A stretch of DNA of 64,000 nucleotides from Streptomyces sp. RerS4 (GCF_023515955.1 NZ_CP097322.1:2854001-2918000); one strand, 5' to 3'. Shown: positions 34,252 to 43,580, numbered from the stretch's first letter. The notes: generated by a model from the sequence alone, not told the origin. Translations and numbers: made by a program.

Positions 34252-34290
34252 GATCACACAGACAGATCACACAGACGGATCACACAGAAG
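34252..34290. repeat. Three tandem 13-bp repeats (GATCACACAGAC)
   Basis: Units at 34252-34264, 34265-34277 and 34278-34290 are near-identical. They lie between the small gene's stop and the terminator at 34295-34328. Confidence 0.8.
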
Positions 34291-34294
34291 GAGG

Positions 34295-34328
34295 AAGGGC
34301 CCGGACACCTGAGAGTGTCCGGGCCCTT
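34295..34328 (+). terminator. Bidirectional terminator between the small gene and prfB
   Basis: A perfect 14-bp stem AAGGGCCCGGACAC (34295-34308 with 34315-34328), 6-nt loop, between convergent genes; short A/T-flanked GC stem. Confidence 0.85.
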
Positions 34329-34353
34329 CCCCCGTGTTCCGGTGCGGTCCGCC

Positions 34354-35463
34354 TTACGCGGTCTGCTCCTGCTGCTTGCGCCAGCGGATGCCGGCCTCCA
34401 GGAAGCCGTCGATCTCGCCGTCGAGGACCGCCTGCGGGTTGCCGACCTCGAACTCCGTCCGCAGGTCCTTGACCATCTGGTACGGGTGCAGGACGTAGGA
34501 GCGCATCTGGTTGCCCCAGGAGCTGCCGCCGTCCTTGAGGGCGTCCATCCTGGCCTGCTCCTCCTGGCGGCGCCGCTCCAGCAGCTTGGCCTGGAGCACG
34601 TTCATCGCGCTGGCCTTGTTCTGGATCTGGGAACGCTCGTTCTGGCAGGAGACCACGATGCCGGTCGGGATGTGCGTGATGCGCACCGCCGAGTCGGTCG
34701 TGTTGACGCCCTGGCCGCCGGGGCCGGAGGCGCGGTACACGTCGACGCGCAGTTCGGACTCGTCGATCTCGACGTGGTCGCTGGTCTCGACGACCGGGAG
34801 CACCTCGACGCCCGCGAAGGAGGTCTGACGGCGGCCCTGGTTGTCGAAGGGGGAGATGCGCACCAGGCGGTGCGTGCCCTGCTCGACGGAGAGGGTGCCG
34901 TAGGCGTACGGGGCCTTGACGACGAAGGTGGTCGACTTGATGCCGGCCTCTTCCGCGTACGAGGTCTCGTAGATCTCGGTGGGGTAGCCGTGCCGCTCGG
35001 CCCAGCGCAGGTACATGCGCTGGAGGCGCTCGGCGAAGTCGGAGGCGTCGACGCCGCCGGCCTCGGCGCGGATGTTGACGAGGGCTTCGCGCTCGGCGTA
35101 CTCGCCGGAGAGCAGGGTGCGGACCTCCATCTCGTCCAGCGCCTTGCGCACGGAGGTCAGCTCCGCCTCCGCCTCGGCGAGCGTGTCCGCGTCGTCCATT
35201 TCCTGGGCGAGCTCGAACAGCACCGCGAGGTCGTCGATGCGGCCACGCAGGGTCTCGGTCTTGCGGACCTCGGCCTGGAGGTGCGAAAGCTTGCTCGTGA
35301 TCTTCTGGGCGGCTTCCGGGTCGTCCCACAGGGACGGCGCGGCGGCCTGCTCCTCGAGCACGGCGATATCTGCCCTCAGCTTGTCGAGGTCCAGGACGGC
35401 CTCGATCGACCCCATGGTCGAGGAGAGGGACTTCAGCTCTTCGGATACATCGACAACTGCCAC
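34354..35463 (-). CDS. prfB: Peptide chain release factor 2
   Basis: 369-aa class I release factor for UGA/UAA. It has the SPF stop-codon recognition tripeptide in RISPFDNQG and the GGQ hydrolysis motif in [17 protein letters not shown]. The frame is continuous: there is no in-frame TGA near the N-terminus, so the programmed +1 frameshift used by E. coli prfB is absent. The start is GTG 35463 ([11 protein letters not shown]), with little leader between it and a TACGCT hexamer, so the message may be leaderless. Confidence 0.93.
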   Translation of the reverse strand: MAVVDVSEELKSLSSTMGSIEAVLDLDKLRADIAVLEEQAAAPSLWDDPEAAQKITSKLSHLQAEVRKTETLRGRIDDLAVLFELAQEMDDADTLAEAEAELTSVRKALDEMEVRTLLSGEYAEREALVNIRAEAGGVDASDFAERLQRMYLRWAERHGYPTEIYETSYAEEAGIKSTTFVVKAPYAYGTLSVEQGTHRLVRISPFDNQGRRQTSFAGVEVLPVVETSDHVEIDESELRVDVYRASGPGGQGVNTTDSAVRITHIPTGIVVSCQNERSQIQNKASAMNVLQAKLLERRRQEEQARMDALKDGGSSWGNQMRSYVLHPYQMVKDLRTEFEVGNPQAVLDGEIDGFLEAGIRWRKQQEQTA

Positions 35464-35779
35464 GGGTCCAGCGTAGCCGGTCCGCGGACGGCACTCTCCG
35501 GCCAGGCTCCGTCAACCTTGTATGGGCACGCATCCGCACAGGCGTACGCTCACCATATGACTGTCCTACTCGTGAAGCGTCGCCATGTGGATCACATGCG
35601 TGTCACCACGACGAGCTGTCTGCCGACGGACCCCGCACAAGCCTGATCCACCCCGATCCGACTTCGGTCCTGTACGCGGCCACGCCGCCCCGGCGCCATC
35701 CCCGCCGGCGGCACGCTCCACCCGCCTGCCCCCACATCCCCGGGGCACAGGACCCCGTGACATCCGAAACGGAGCCGTC
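35464..35779. other. Intergenic region holding a leader-peptide ORF
   Basis: 316 bp between divergent prfB and the oxygenase gene. The only feature I support is the 29-codon leader at 35557-35646; the 133 bp after it could form an attenuator, but I did not find a decisive hairpin pair. Confidence 0.5.
35557..35646 (+). CDS. Putative regulatory leader peptide (HVD-type, single Cys codon)
   Basis: 29 codons reading MTVLLVKRRHVDHMRVTTTS-C-LPTDPAQA. The RRHVDxxRV core followed by a Cys is the hallmark of the actinobacterial putative leader peptides, usually found before sulfur-metabolism genes and thought to sense cysteine supply by ribosome stalling. It lacks a clear Shine-Dalgarno and may be leaderless. 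It precedes the oxygenase gene by 133 bp on the same strand. Confidence 0.65.
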   Translation: MTVLLVKRRHVDHMRVTTTSCLPTDPAQA

Positions 35780-36853
35780 ATGCCGTCCGCGCACCCTTCT
35801 TCCACCTCCGCCTCCGCCTCCGCCCCTGCCTCCACCGCTGCCTCCTCCGCCGCCCAGGCCGTCGCCTCGCTGGCCGTGATCGACCTCTCCCGGGCCGACG
35901 ACCCCGCCGAGCGGGCCGACTTCCTGCGGCAGCTGCACGCGGCCGCCCGGGACACGGGCTTCCTCTACCTCACGGGGCACGGGATCACCGCTGCGGAAAC
36001 CGCCCGGATACTGGAGCTGACCAGGGCTTTCTTCGCGCTCCCGGAGGCCGACCGGCTGGCCGTGAGCAATCTGAACTCCCCGCACTTCCGGGGCTACACC
36101 CGCATCGGCCACGAGCTGACGGGCGGCGCCTCCGACTGGCGCGACCAGCTCGACGTCGGCGCGGAGCGGCCGGCTCCGCACGTGGGCCCGGACGACCCGG
36201 CGTACCTGTGGCTGGAGGGTCCCAACCAGTGGCCGCAGGCCCTGCCGGAGCTGCGGGAGGTCGTCCTGGGGTGGCAGAACCGGCTGGCGACGGTGGCCCA
36301 CCGGCTGCTGCGGGAGCTGCTGGCCTCGATCGGCGCCCCCGCGGACTTCTTCGACGCGGCCTTCGCCGACCGCCCCCACCTGCACACGAAGCTGATCCGC
36401 TACCCCGGCTCCGCCCCTTCCGGCGCCGATCAGGGCGTCGGCGCGCACAAGGACTACGGCTTCCTGACCCTGCTCCTCCAGGACTCGGTGGGTGGCCTCC
36501 AGGTCGTCCGCGACGGCGGTTACGTCGACATTCCGCCAATGCCGGGTGCCTTCGTGGTCAACCTGGGCGAGCTGCTGGAGATCGCGACGCAGGGCTACCT
36601 GACGGCCACCGACCACCGGGTGGTCAGCCCGCCCGGGGCGGTCGAGCGGTTCTCGGTGCCGTTCTTCTACAACCCGCGCCTCGACGCCGTGGTGGACACC
36701 GTCCCCGGCGCCTACCTCAGCGCGGCGCCGGGCATCGCGCAGGACAGCGCGAACCCGCTGCACGCGGAGTACGGCCGCAACGAGCTGAAGGGCTGGGTAC
36801 GCGCCCACCCGGCGGTGGCCCGCCGCTGGCACCCGGAGCTGCTGGGAACCTGA
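35780..36853 (+). CDS. 2-oxoglutarate/Fe(II) oxygenase, isopenicillin N synthase-like
   Basis: 357-aa double-stranded beta-helix oxygenase. The N-terminal DIOX_N domain is SLAVIDLSRADDPAERADF, GFLYLTGHG; the Fe(II) facial triad is H and D in GAHKDYGFLTLL and the distal His in TDHRVVSPPG, with the RxS 2OG/substrate motif in ERFSVPFFYNP. The start is ATG 35780 with GGAG 6 nt upstream; about 35 Ser/Ala residues precede the domain. It is not in a biosynthetic cluster, so a housekeeping or stress role is as likely as secondary metabolism. The leader ORF suggests control by amino-acid supply. Confidence 0.85.
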   Translation: MPSAHPSSTSASASAPASTAASSAAQAVASLAVIDLSRADDPAERADFLRQLHAAARDTGFLYLTGHGITAAETARILELTRAFFALPEADRLAVSNLNSPHFRGYTRIGHELTGGASDWRDQLDVGAERPAPHVGPDDPAYLWLEGPNQWPQALPELREVVLGWQNRLATVAHRLLRELLASIGAPADFFDAAFADRPHLHTKLIRYPGSAPSGADQGVGAHKDYGFLTLLLQDSVGGLQVVRDGGYVDIPPMPGAFVVNLGELLEIATQGYLTATDHRVVSPPGAVERFSVPFFYNPRLDAVVDTVPGAYLSAAPGIAQDSANPLHAEYGRNELKGWVRAHPAVARRWHPELLGT

Positions 36854-36877
36854 CCGGGGCGTGAGGGGCATCGCCCC

Positions 36878-36910
36878 CCCGCCCCGTCGGCTACGGCGTG
36901 ACGGGGCGGG
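36878..36910. terminator. Convergent terminator overlapping the pkaB end
   Basis: CCCGCCCCGTC (36878-36888) pairs with GACGGGGCGGG (36900-36910). It overlaps the last codons of pkaB and follows the oxygenase stop. Confidence 0.55.
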
Positions 36911-38159
36911 AGTGCTCGCTGTCCCGGGGCGGGGCGCTCTCGTCGCCCGACACGGCGATCCAGCTGCCGACCCCGACCGCGGCGGCCAGCGCCACCGCCG
37001 AGGCGGACAGCACCAGCCTGCGCTTGCGCGCCGCCTCCGCCCGGTGCCGGGCGGAGCCGGGGCGGTGACCGCCCGCGGGACGCGGCACGCGGGCGGTGCC
37101 CAGGGCCCCGCCCGCCAGTTCGTCCGGTCCCGGCACCCGGATCGAGGTGTGGGTGTCCCGGTTGGAGTCGGTCGCCGACCCCGGCACGAGCGGGACCACC
37201 CCGCGCCGGCGCACCGGGTCGGTCGCGCCGGCGCCGGCGGGCTCCCGCTCGCCCTCCGGCTCCGGTTCCGCGTCGTCCGGTTCGTCCACGTCCAGCGGCG
37301 GCATCCCGGCCAGCATCGGCAACAGGTCGCGCAGCCGGACCGACAGCTCCGAGGCGCGCAGCCGCGAGGCCGGCGCCTTGGCCAGGCACTGCACCATCAG
37401 CTGCCACAGCTCGTCGGGGATCCCGGGCAGCGGGACGACGGTCTCCGTCACGTGCCGGCGCAGGACCGCGCCGGGGTGGCCCCCGCCGAACGGGGTGAAG
37501 CCGGCCAGCAGTTCGTAGAGCACCGTGGCCAGGGCGTATATGTCGACGGCCGCCCGCGGCGGCAGGCCCTCCACTATCTCCGGGGCCAGGTAGTCCGGCG
37601 TCCCGATGATGCGGGTCGTCGGCGCGGTGGCCCGCGCGCCCGGCGCCCCGGCGGCCCGGCGCGGCGAGTCGATGAGCTTGGCCACGCCGAAGTCGGTCAG
37701 CAGCGCCGGGTGGGCCCCGCCCGGACCCAGCGGACCCTGCATGTCGAGCAGGACGTTCTCCGGCTTGACGTCGCGGTGGACGACGCCGGCCGCGTGCGCG
37801 GCGGCCAGCGCGTCGGCGACGTCCGCGACGATGGCCACGGCCGCCTCGGGGGCGAGCCGCCGCTCACGGTCGAGGCGCGTGCGCAGGTCCGTACCGCGCA
37901 CCAGGTCCATGACCAGGGCGAGGTCGTTGCCGTCCACCACCAGGTCGCGGACGGTGACGATGTGCGGATGCTCCAGGCCGAGGAGCGCGCTGCGCTCCTG
38001 GACGAAGCGTCCGACCAGTTCCTGGTCGGAGGCGAGGTCCTCGCGCAGCAGTTTGACGGCGACGGGCCCGTCCGGCCCCTCGCCCAGCCACACCGTTCCC
38101 GCGCTGCCACGCCCCAGGATCTGGTGCGCGGTGTACCGGCTGCCGATCTTCCGTGCCAC
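36891..38159 (-). CDS. pkaB: Ser/Thr protein kinase (PkaB-like), single-pass membrane
   Basis: 422-aa Hanks-type kinase: Gly loop GRGSAGTVWLG, ATP Lys in PVAVKLLRED, catalytic VVHRDVKPENVLL, DFGVAK, and APEIVEG. The C-terminal part is an acidic/Pro linker, then one membrane helix (RLVLSASAVALAAAVGVGSWIAV) and a short outside tail. GTG 38159 has GAGGGAG upstream. It lies just downstream of pkaA on the same strand, matching the pkaA-pkaB pair described in S. coelicolor. Confidence 0.85.
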   Translation of the reverse strand: MARKIGSRYTAHQILGRGSAGTVWLGEGPDGPVAVKLLREDLASDQELVGRFVQERSALLGLEHPHIVTVRDLVVDGNDLALVMDLVRGTDLRTRLDRERRLAPEAAVAIVADVADALAAAHAAGVVHRDVKPENVLLDMQGPLGPGGAHPALLTDFGVAKLIDSPRRAAGAPGARATAPTTRIIGTPDYLAPEIVEGLPPRAAVDIYALATVLYELLAGFTPFGGGHPGAVLRRHVTETVVPLPGIPDELWQLMVQCLAKAPASRLRASELSVRLRDLLPMLAGMPPLDVDEPDDAEPEPEGEREPAGAGATDPVRRRGVVPLVPGSATDSNRDTHTSIRVPGPDELAGGALGTARVPRPAGGHRPGSARHRAEAARKRRLVLSASAVALAAAVGVGSWIAVSGDESAPPRDSEHSRPVTP

Positions 38160-38359
38160 GACTGCTCCCTCAGCGGCTGGCGTACGCACCCAAGCTACGC
38201 GGCCGAGTGGGGGACACGCGCTCCGGATCGCGGCGACCTTCACTTCTGCGGGCGAAATCACGTCCTGGATGTCGACAAATCCACGAAGTCGGCGCTACGA
38301 GGGCGTGTTGGGGCCCTCACAGAGCCCCGTCGGCCGCTTCAGGGAGTGCCGGCGCCGCG

Positions 38360-40102
38360 TCAGGGAGTGCCGGTGCCGGTCGAGTCGCCGATGGAGCCGA
38401 TGAAGTCGGCGGCCTGGGTACCCCAGGTCCACACCTGGTCCCACCAGCCCCTGCCGGTGCCGATCCACTCCTGGAGCGGGGTCAGCTCCCAGACGAGCCA
38501 GCCCGCCACGAACAGCAGGACGATCATGACGAGGCAGCCCTTGAGGCAGCCGAGGCCCGGGATCCGGACCGGGTTGGCGCTGCGCCGGCGCGGCTCGCGC
38601 GGCGGACGCGGCTCGCGCGGGGGCTGCTGCTGCCGGGGCGGTCGCTGCGGCTGAGGCTGCTGCTGCGGGGGCTGCGGCTGGTACTGCTGGGGTGGCGGCT
38701 GCGGCTGGTAGTGCTGCGGCGGCGCGTACGGCTGGGGCGGCGGCTGCGGCTGCTGGTACTGCGGCTGCGGAGGCTGCTGGTACTGCTGCTGCGGGCGCGG
38801 CGGCTGGTGCTGCTGCGGCGGCGGCTGGTGCTGCTGCTGGTGCTGCGGGGGACGCGGCCGGTGCTGCGGCGGCGGGGGCGCCTGGCGCTGCGGGCGGCGG
38901 CGCAGCGGGTCCTCGCTCGGGTCGAGGTAGTGCATCTGCGTCTGCTCGTTGCGGTCCCGGGCGGCCGCCATCTGCGACTGCCACGGGTGCGGGGCGTCGG
39001 GCTGCTGCACCGGCGGCATGACCGAGGTCGGGTCGGGCGCCCCGGGCGCGCCGGTGGCCGGCAGCACGGTGGTCGCGTCGGCCCCGCCGATGGGCGGGAG
39101 CACGCTGGTCATGGCGTTCGGGTCGTACGCGTCCTGCGGCTGCGGGCTCGACGCGAAGGGGCCCGGCGGGGTCGTGGGCACCGGCGCGGGCGAGGGGTCG
39201 GGGCCGAGCAGGGCGCCGACGCCGAGCGCGGCCTCGACCTCGTCGGGCGAGGAGTGCACCTTGATGCCGGCGGCGACCACGCGCAGCCCGCGCGCCAGGT
39301 TCTCGGCGCTGGGGCGCTCGTCGGGCTCCTTGCGCAGGCAGCGCTCGATGACGATCCACAGCGGCTCGGGCACGGTGGAGGGGCGCTGCGGCTCCTCGCT
39401 GAGGTGGCGGTGGAGCACTTCGAGCGCGGTGCCGCCGGCGAACGGCGGGCGGCCGGTGACCAGCTCGTAGAGGAGGATGCCGGCGCCGTAGATGTCGACG
39501 GCGGAGGTCTGCGGGCGGCCCTCGGCGGATTCGGGGGCCACGTAGGCGGGGGTGCCGACGAACTCGTGCGTGCGGGTCAGGCCCGGGGAGTCGGCCAGGC
39601 GCGCGATGCCGAAGTCGGTGAGCATCGGCTTCATCTGGCCGTGGCTCTCGTCGAGCAGCACGTTGGCCGGCTTCAGGTCGCGGTGGACGACGCCGTCGGC
39701 GTGGCTCGCGGCGAGCGCGTCGGCGATCTGCGCGGTGAGCAGGCTCGCGGCGACGGGGCTGAAGGGGCCGTTCTCGCGGATGTACTTGTGCAGGTCCGGG
39801 CCGTCGACCAGGTCCATGACCAGGGCCAGCAGGTCGCCCTCGACGACGAGGTCGCGGGTGCGGACGATGTTGGGGTGGGTCAGCCGCAGCAGGACGGACC
39901 GCTCGCGCAGGAAGCGCATGACGATGTCCGGGTCCTGGGCCAGCTCCTCCTTGAGGACCTTGATGGCCACGGTCTCGCCGGGCTGCCCGGCGACGGCTGC
40001 CTCCGCGCCGGCGGTCTCCCGCTGGCGGGCACGCCAGACAGTGCCCGTGGCGCCGCGTCCGAGCGGCTCCTCGAGCAGGTACTTGCTGCCGACTGGCCGC
40101 AC
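38360..40102 (-). CDS. pkaA: Ser/Thr protein kinase (PkaA-like) with Pro/Gln-rich linker
   Basis: 580 aa. Kinase domain about 8-275: GRGATGTVWRA, TVAIKVLKEEL, VVHRDLKPANVLL, DFGIAR, APESAEG. Residues about 400-510 are extremely Pro/Gln-rich (runs such as QQHQPPPQQHQPP), then basic PPREPRPPREPRRR, a membrane helix (GCLVMIVLLFVAGWLVWEL) and a Trp-rich external tail. S. coelicolor PkaA is described with such a Pro/Gln-rich C-terminal region. GTG 40102 is the start. It is divergent from the FHA/ATPase gene, whose FHA domain could read phospho-Thr made by this kinase. Confidence 0.85.
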   Translation of the reverse strand: MRPVGSKYLLEEPLGRGATGTVWRARQRETAGAEAAVAGQPGETVAIKVLKEELAQDPDIVMRFLRERSVLLRLTHPNIVRTRDLVVEGDLLALVMDLVDGPDLHKYIRENGPFSPVAASLLTAQIADALAASHADGVVHRDLKPANVLLDESHGQMKPMLTDFGIARLADSPGLTRTHEFVGTPAYVAPESAEGRPQTSAVDIYGAGILLYELVTGRPPFAGGTALEVLHRHLSEEPQRPSTVPEPLWIVIERCLRKEPDERPSAENLARGLRVVAAGIKVHSSPDEVEAALGVGALLGPDPSPAPVPTTPPGPFASSPQPQDAYDPNAMTSVLPPIGGADATTVLPATGAPGAPDPTSVMPPVQQPDAPHPWQSQMAAARDRNEQTQMHYLDPSEDPLRRRPQRQAPPPPQHRPRPPQHQQQHQPPPQQHQPPRPQQQYQQPPQPQYQQPQPPPQPYAPPQHYQPQPPPQQYQPQPPQQQPQPQRPPRQQQPPREPRPPREPRRRSANPVRIPGLGCLKGCLVMIVLLFVAGWLVWELTPLQEWIGTGRGWWDQVWTWGTQAADFIGSIGDSTGTGTP

Positions 40103-40579
40103 GTCTCGCGCTCCCCTGCTGTCGTCTTTTCCGGTTTTTCGCTGCGTTGGGTTTCGGCCCCAACTCTAGGGGGTGTCCCCGGGGAAGACGCGGGCCCGCA
40201 GAGGTTGGTTGCCGTACATATGTACGAAGGGTGAGTTTCGCGGGGTATGCCGGGGGCCCTTTCGCTCGTTTTCCGCCCGGCGCGCCGCCCGACCTGTGAG
40301 GCTCGATTCCGCAGTCCGCAGGCCGGTGACACGGCTCGCTCGGGACACCACCGTCAAGCAAGATCATTTATCGGTGGGTGTCGGGCGTGTTGCGGGCGAC
40401 AGGTGCGAGGATGCACCCGTACGGAACGCCGGGGCGGGAGCCCGGCCTTCCGGCAGAGACCTGACCGGACGACGCGTCCGCGCCGGGTGGGGGTGATCGG
40501 GTCGGCGTGTCCCGCCGTTCCCCCTGCCGGGCGCACGCACCGCGCACTGCGCTCCGCGCAGAAGGGACCGCTGACGGCG
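40103..40579. other. Divergent promoter region between pkaA and the FHA/ATPase gene
   Basis: 477 bp with no gene. It contains the 14-bp perfect palindrome CGTACATATGTACG (40213-40226), otherwise nothing recognised. Confidence 0.5.
40213..40226. promoter_or_regulatory. 14-bp perfect palindrome, candidate operator
   Basis: CGTACATATGTACG lies 111 bp upstream of the pkaA start and 354 bp upstream of the divergent gene. Its AT-rich centre stands out in this GC-rich setting. Confidence 0.4.
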
Positions 40580-43531
40580 ATGCAGATCCGGCTGACCGTC
40601 CTTGGGCCACGCGGCGGCCACCACGCCGCCACCGCCCCGGCCCGCTGTGACGTACTCGTCACCGCGCCCGCCGGCACCGCCCTGGCCGCCGTGGCCTCGG
40701 GGCTCGCGGCCACCGTCGGCGGTCCCGACACCGGCGGCACGGTGGTGCTGTACGCGGGCACGCGCCGCCTCGACGCCCAGCGCACGGTGCTGGGCGAGCC
40801 CCCGCTCGTGGACGGGGCCGTCCTGGCCCTGAACGCCCCGGCGGCGGAGGCCGAGGCCGGCGTCCTGCCCGAGGACGAACCGGAGCCGGCCCCGCAGCTG
40901 CACGTGGTGGCCGGTCCCGACGCGGGCGGGGTGCACCTGCTGCACCCCGGGGCCGTACGCGTCGGCCGCTCGGCGGACGCGGACGTGCCGCTGGACGACC
41001 CCGACGTGTCGCGGCTGCACTGCGCCGTCACCGTCCAGGCGGACGGCCGGGTGGCGGTGGCCGACCTGGGCTCCACGAACGGCACGACGCTGGACGGCGT
41101 CCCCGTCGGAGTGCGGGCCGTCCCGCTGACGCCCGGGGCGCTGCTGCGGATCGGCGAGTCCACGCTGCGGCTGGCGCCCGGCCCCGCGCGGGCGCCGCTG
41201 GCGGTGGTCCCGGACCTGGAGGGGCACCTGAACCTCCCGCAGCCGCCCGAAGCCTCCGCTCCCGACCCCGCGCCGGCCGCCCCGCGCCGGAGGCGCCGCG
41301 TACGCCGGCGAGCGCCGCCCCGACGCCCCGGGCGCGGGCGCGCACCCCGGCGGGCCGACCAGCGCGGGCGCGGACTCCGCCGCGCACGCCCCTCGTACGA
41401 GCCCCGCCACAGGCCCCTCGCCGCCGCCTGGGCATCGGCGCGTGGGCCCGCAAGCTGGTGCGCGGGGACGAGGAGGGCGACGCCGCCCCGGCGGAGCCCG
41501 AGGCCCCGCCACCGCCGTCCCCGCCGCCGACGACCCGGCGACGCTGCTGCTGGCCGCGCTCGGCCCGACGGACCGGCTGTGGTCGCGCCGCCCCGGCCGC
41601 GGCGGGTTCCTGGAGGTGGGGCTCGGCGCGGGCAGCCGGGTCGCGTTGCGCGACGCGGGCTCGCTCGGGATCTGCGGGCCCCGGCCCCGACTGACCGGCG
41701 TGGCCCGCTCGGTGATCGCCCAGCTCGCCGCCCTGCACGCCCCCGGGCAGCTGGAGATCGTCCTGCTGGCCTGCGACCGCGCCCTGCCCGTGCAGGAACG
41801 CCGCCGCGACTGGGGCTGGCTGGGCTGGCTGCCCCACGTACGGCCCGCGCACGGCCAGGACTGCCGGCTGCTGCTCGCCTACGACCGCGAGCAGGCGGCC
41901 GCCCGCCTCGGCGAGTTGACCCGTCGCCTGGACGAGGGCCCGCTCGGCCCGCACTGGGCCGCCGCCGATCCGGCGGCGCTGCGCGAGGCCGCGTACGCCT
42001 ACGACGGTCCGCGCACGCTCCTCGTCGTGGACGGCGACCCGGGCGCGGGTTCCCTGCGCGAGGTCGCCGGCCGGCTCGCCTCGCACGGCGCGGTCGCCGG
42101 GGTCCACGTCCTGGTCCTCGCCGAGGCCCCGCCGGCCGGCCCCACCTCCCCGGTCCCCGCCACGTACGACAGCGCCTGCGCGGCCAGTCCCGCCTTCCGG
42201 GACTGCGGCATGGCCGCCCTGCTGAGCGGGGACGTCGCCACTGCCGTACGCACCTTCGCGGTCGGCGGCGGCATGCCCGTCCAGCCGGGTACGACGGCCG
42301 TCGCGGACGCGGTCTCCGCCGCCTGGGCGGAGCGGTTCGCCCGCGCCCTGGCCCCGCTGCGCGCGGACGGCACGGCCCCCGAGGCGGCCGGCTACCGGCG
42401 GCGGCGGCGAGCCTGCCCGCGACCTCGCGGCTCCTGGACGAACTGGGCCTGGCGCGGGCCACCCCGGCCTCCCTCATGGCCCGCTGGGCCGCCGCCACCG
42501 ACGAGGGCCAGGGCGTCGGGGGACTCGCCGAGGTGGTGTTCGGCAGCGGCCTGCGCGGCCCCGTCGCCGCCGAGCTGGTCCACGACGGCCCGCACCTGCA
42601 CGTGGAGGGTCCCGCCGGCAGCGGTCGCACCGAGCTGCTGCGCTCGCTGGCCGCCTCACTGTCGGCGGCGGCCCGCCCCGACCGCCTGGGTCTGCTCCTG
42701 CTGGACGGCGCCGGCGGCGGGCGCGGCGAGGGCCTGGCCCCGTGTACGGACCTCCCGCACGTGTCGGCGCACCTCGTGGCCTCGGACCCGCTGCGCATGC
42801 GGGAGTTCGCGCAGGCCCTCGGCGCGGAGCTGAAGCGCCGCCACGAGCTGCTGGACGGGACCCCGTTCGCGCAGTGGCACGCCCGCCGGGAGCTGTCGGA
42901 CCGGATGGTCTCCCCGCGCCCGCCGAGCCCCGGCGAGCTGCGCGGCGACCTGGACTCCCCGCGCACCGGCACCCTGCGGCTGCGCGCGGCGGCGCCGCGT
43001 ACGGATCCGGCGCCGGGGCCGAGCCCGCTGCCCCGACTGGTGGTGCTGGTGGACGACTTCGACGCGCTGGTCGCCCCGGGCCTGGGCAGTACGGGCCGGC
43101 CGGCCGCCGGTTCGGTGGTGCGCATCCTGGAGGGCGTGGCCCGTGAGGGTGCCCGGCTCGGGGTGCACCTGATCACCGCCAGCGCCCGCCCGGACCGTAC
43201 GGCGGAGACGGAACCGGCGCGGCTGGCGACGCTGCGGGTGGAGCTCGACGCCCCCGACCAGCCGGCCCCGGGCCGCGGCGTGTTGCGGTACGCCGACGGG
43301 CGGACGGTCCCCTTCCAGGCGGGCCGGGTCACCGGCCGGATCCCCCGGACGGCGACCTTGAGGCCGACCGTGGTGCCGGTGGAGTGGGACCGCATGGGTG
43401 ATCCGCCGGCCCGGCGCCCGGTGCGCGAGCTGGGCAACGGTCCGACCGACCTGGCGTTGCTGGCCAGCGCCCTGGACCGGGCCTCGCACCTGGTCTCGGC
43501 CGTGCCGGTGCCGTTCCCGCCGGCCCCCTGA
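40580..43531 (+). CDS. FHA domain / FtsK-SpoIIIE-like ATPase; three apparent 1-bp deletions
   Basis: After repair about 984 aa. The N-terminal ubiquitin-like/YukD-style region (about 1-90) is followed by an FHA domain (about 115-205: VRVGRSADADVPLDDPDVSR, LGSTNGTTLDG), a Pro/Ala linker, and ATPase modules with Walker A GPAGSGRTELLRSLA and Walker B LVVLVDDFDALV. This resembles the FHA-FtsK/EccC-like proteins that drive DNA or ESX-type protein transport. The reading frame must change at about 41280-41283, 41504-41507 and 42397-42398; each is fixed by adding one base to a C or G run, which restores conserved sequence on both sides. It is probably intact in the organism. The divergent pkaA supplies a likely phospho-Thr partner. 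Confidence 0.75.
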   Translation: MQIRLTVLGPRGGHHAATAPARCDVLVTAPAGTALAAVASGLAATVGGPDTGGTVVLYAGTRRLDAQRTVLGEPPLVDGAVLALNAPAAEAEAGVLPEDEPEPAPQLHVVAGPDAGGVHLLHPGAVRVGRSADADVPLDDPDVSRLHCAVTVQADGRVAVADLGSTNGTTLDGVPVGVRAVPLTPGALLRIGESTLRLAPGPARAPLAVVPDLEGHLNLPQPPEASAPDPAPAAPRRRRRVRRRAPPRRPGRGRAPRRADQRGRGLRRARPSYEPRHRPLAAAWASARGPASWCAGTRRATPPRRSPRPRHRRPRRRRPGDAAAGRARPDGPAVVAPPRPRRVPGGGARRGQPGRVARRGLARDLRAPAPTDRRGPLGDRPARRPARPRAAGDRPAGLRPRPARAGTPPRLGLAGLAAPRTARARPGLPAAARLRPRAGGRPPRRVDPSPGRGPARPALGRRRSGGAARGRVRLRRSAHAPRRGRRPGRGFPARGRRPARLARRGRRGPRPGPRRGPAGRPHLPGPRHVRQRLRGQSRLPGLRHGRPAERGRRHCRTHLRGRRRHARPAGYDGRRGRGLRRLGGAVRPRPGPAARGRHGPRGGRLPAAAASLPATSRLLDELGLARATPASLMARWAAATDEGQGVGGLAEVVFGSGLRGPVAAELVHDGPHLHVEGPAGSGRTELLRSLAASLSAAARPDRLGLLLLDGAGGGRGEGLAPCTDLPHVSAHLVASDPLRMREFAQALGAELKRRHELLDGTPFAQWHARRELSDRMVSPRPPSPGELRGDLDSPRTGTLRLRAAAPRTDPAPGPSPLPRLVVLVDDFDALVAPGLGSTGRPAAGSVVRILEGVAREGARLGVHLITASARPDRTAETEPARLATLRVELDAPDQPAPGRGVLRYADGRTVPFQAGRVTGRIPRTATLRPTVVPVEWDRMGDPPARRPVRELGNGPTDLALLASALDRASHLVSAVPVPFPPAP

Positions 43532-43553
43532 AAGCCGGCCGTACCTCCACGAG

Positions 43554-43580
43554 ACCCCCGCGAGGCGCTATTGCGGGGGT
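43554..43580 (+). terminator. Terminator after the FHA/ATPase gene
   Basis: ACCCCCGC (43554-43561) pairs with GCGGGGGT (43573-43580), 11-nt loop, 23 nt after the stop and before the sugar-transport operon. Confidence 0.5.

Noticed and set aside
34354..35463. Programmed frameshift in prfB
   Set aside because: The frame is continuous from GTG to stop with no in-frame TGA, so autoregulatory frameshifting is not used.
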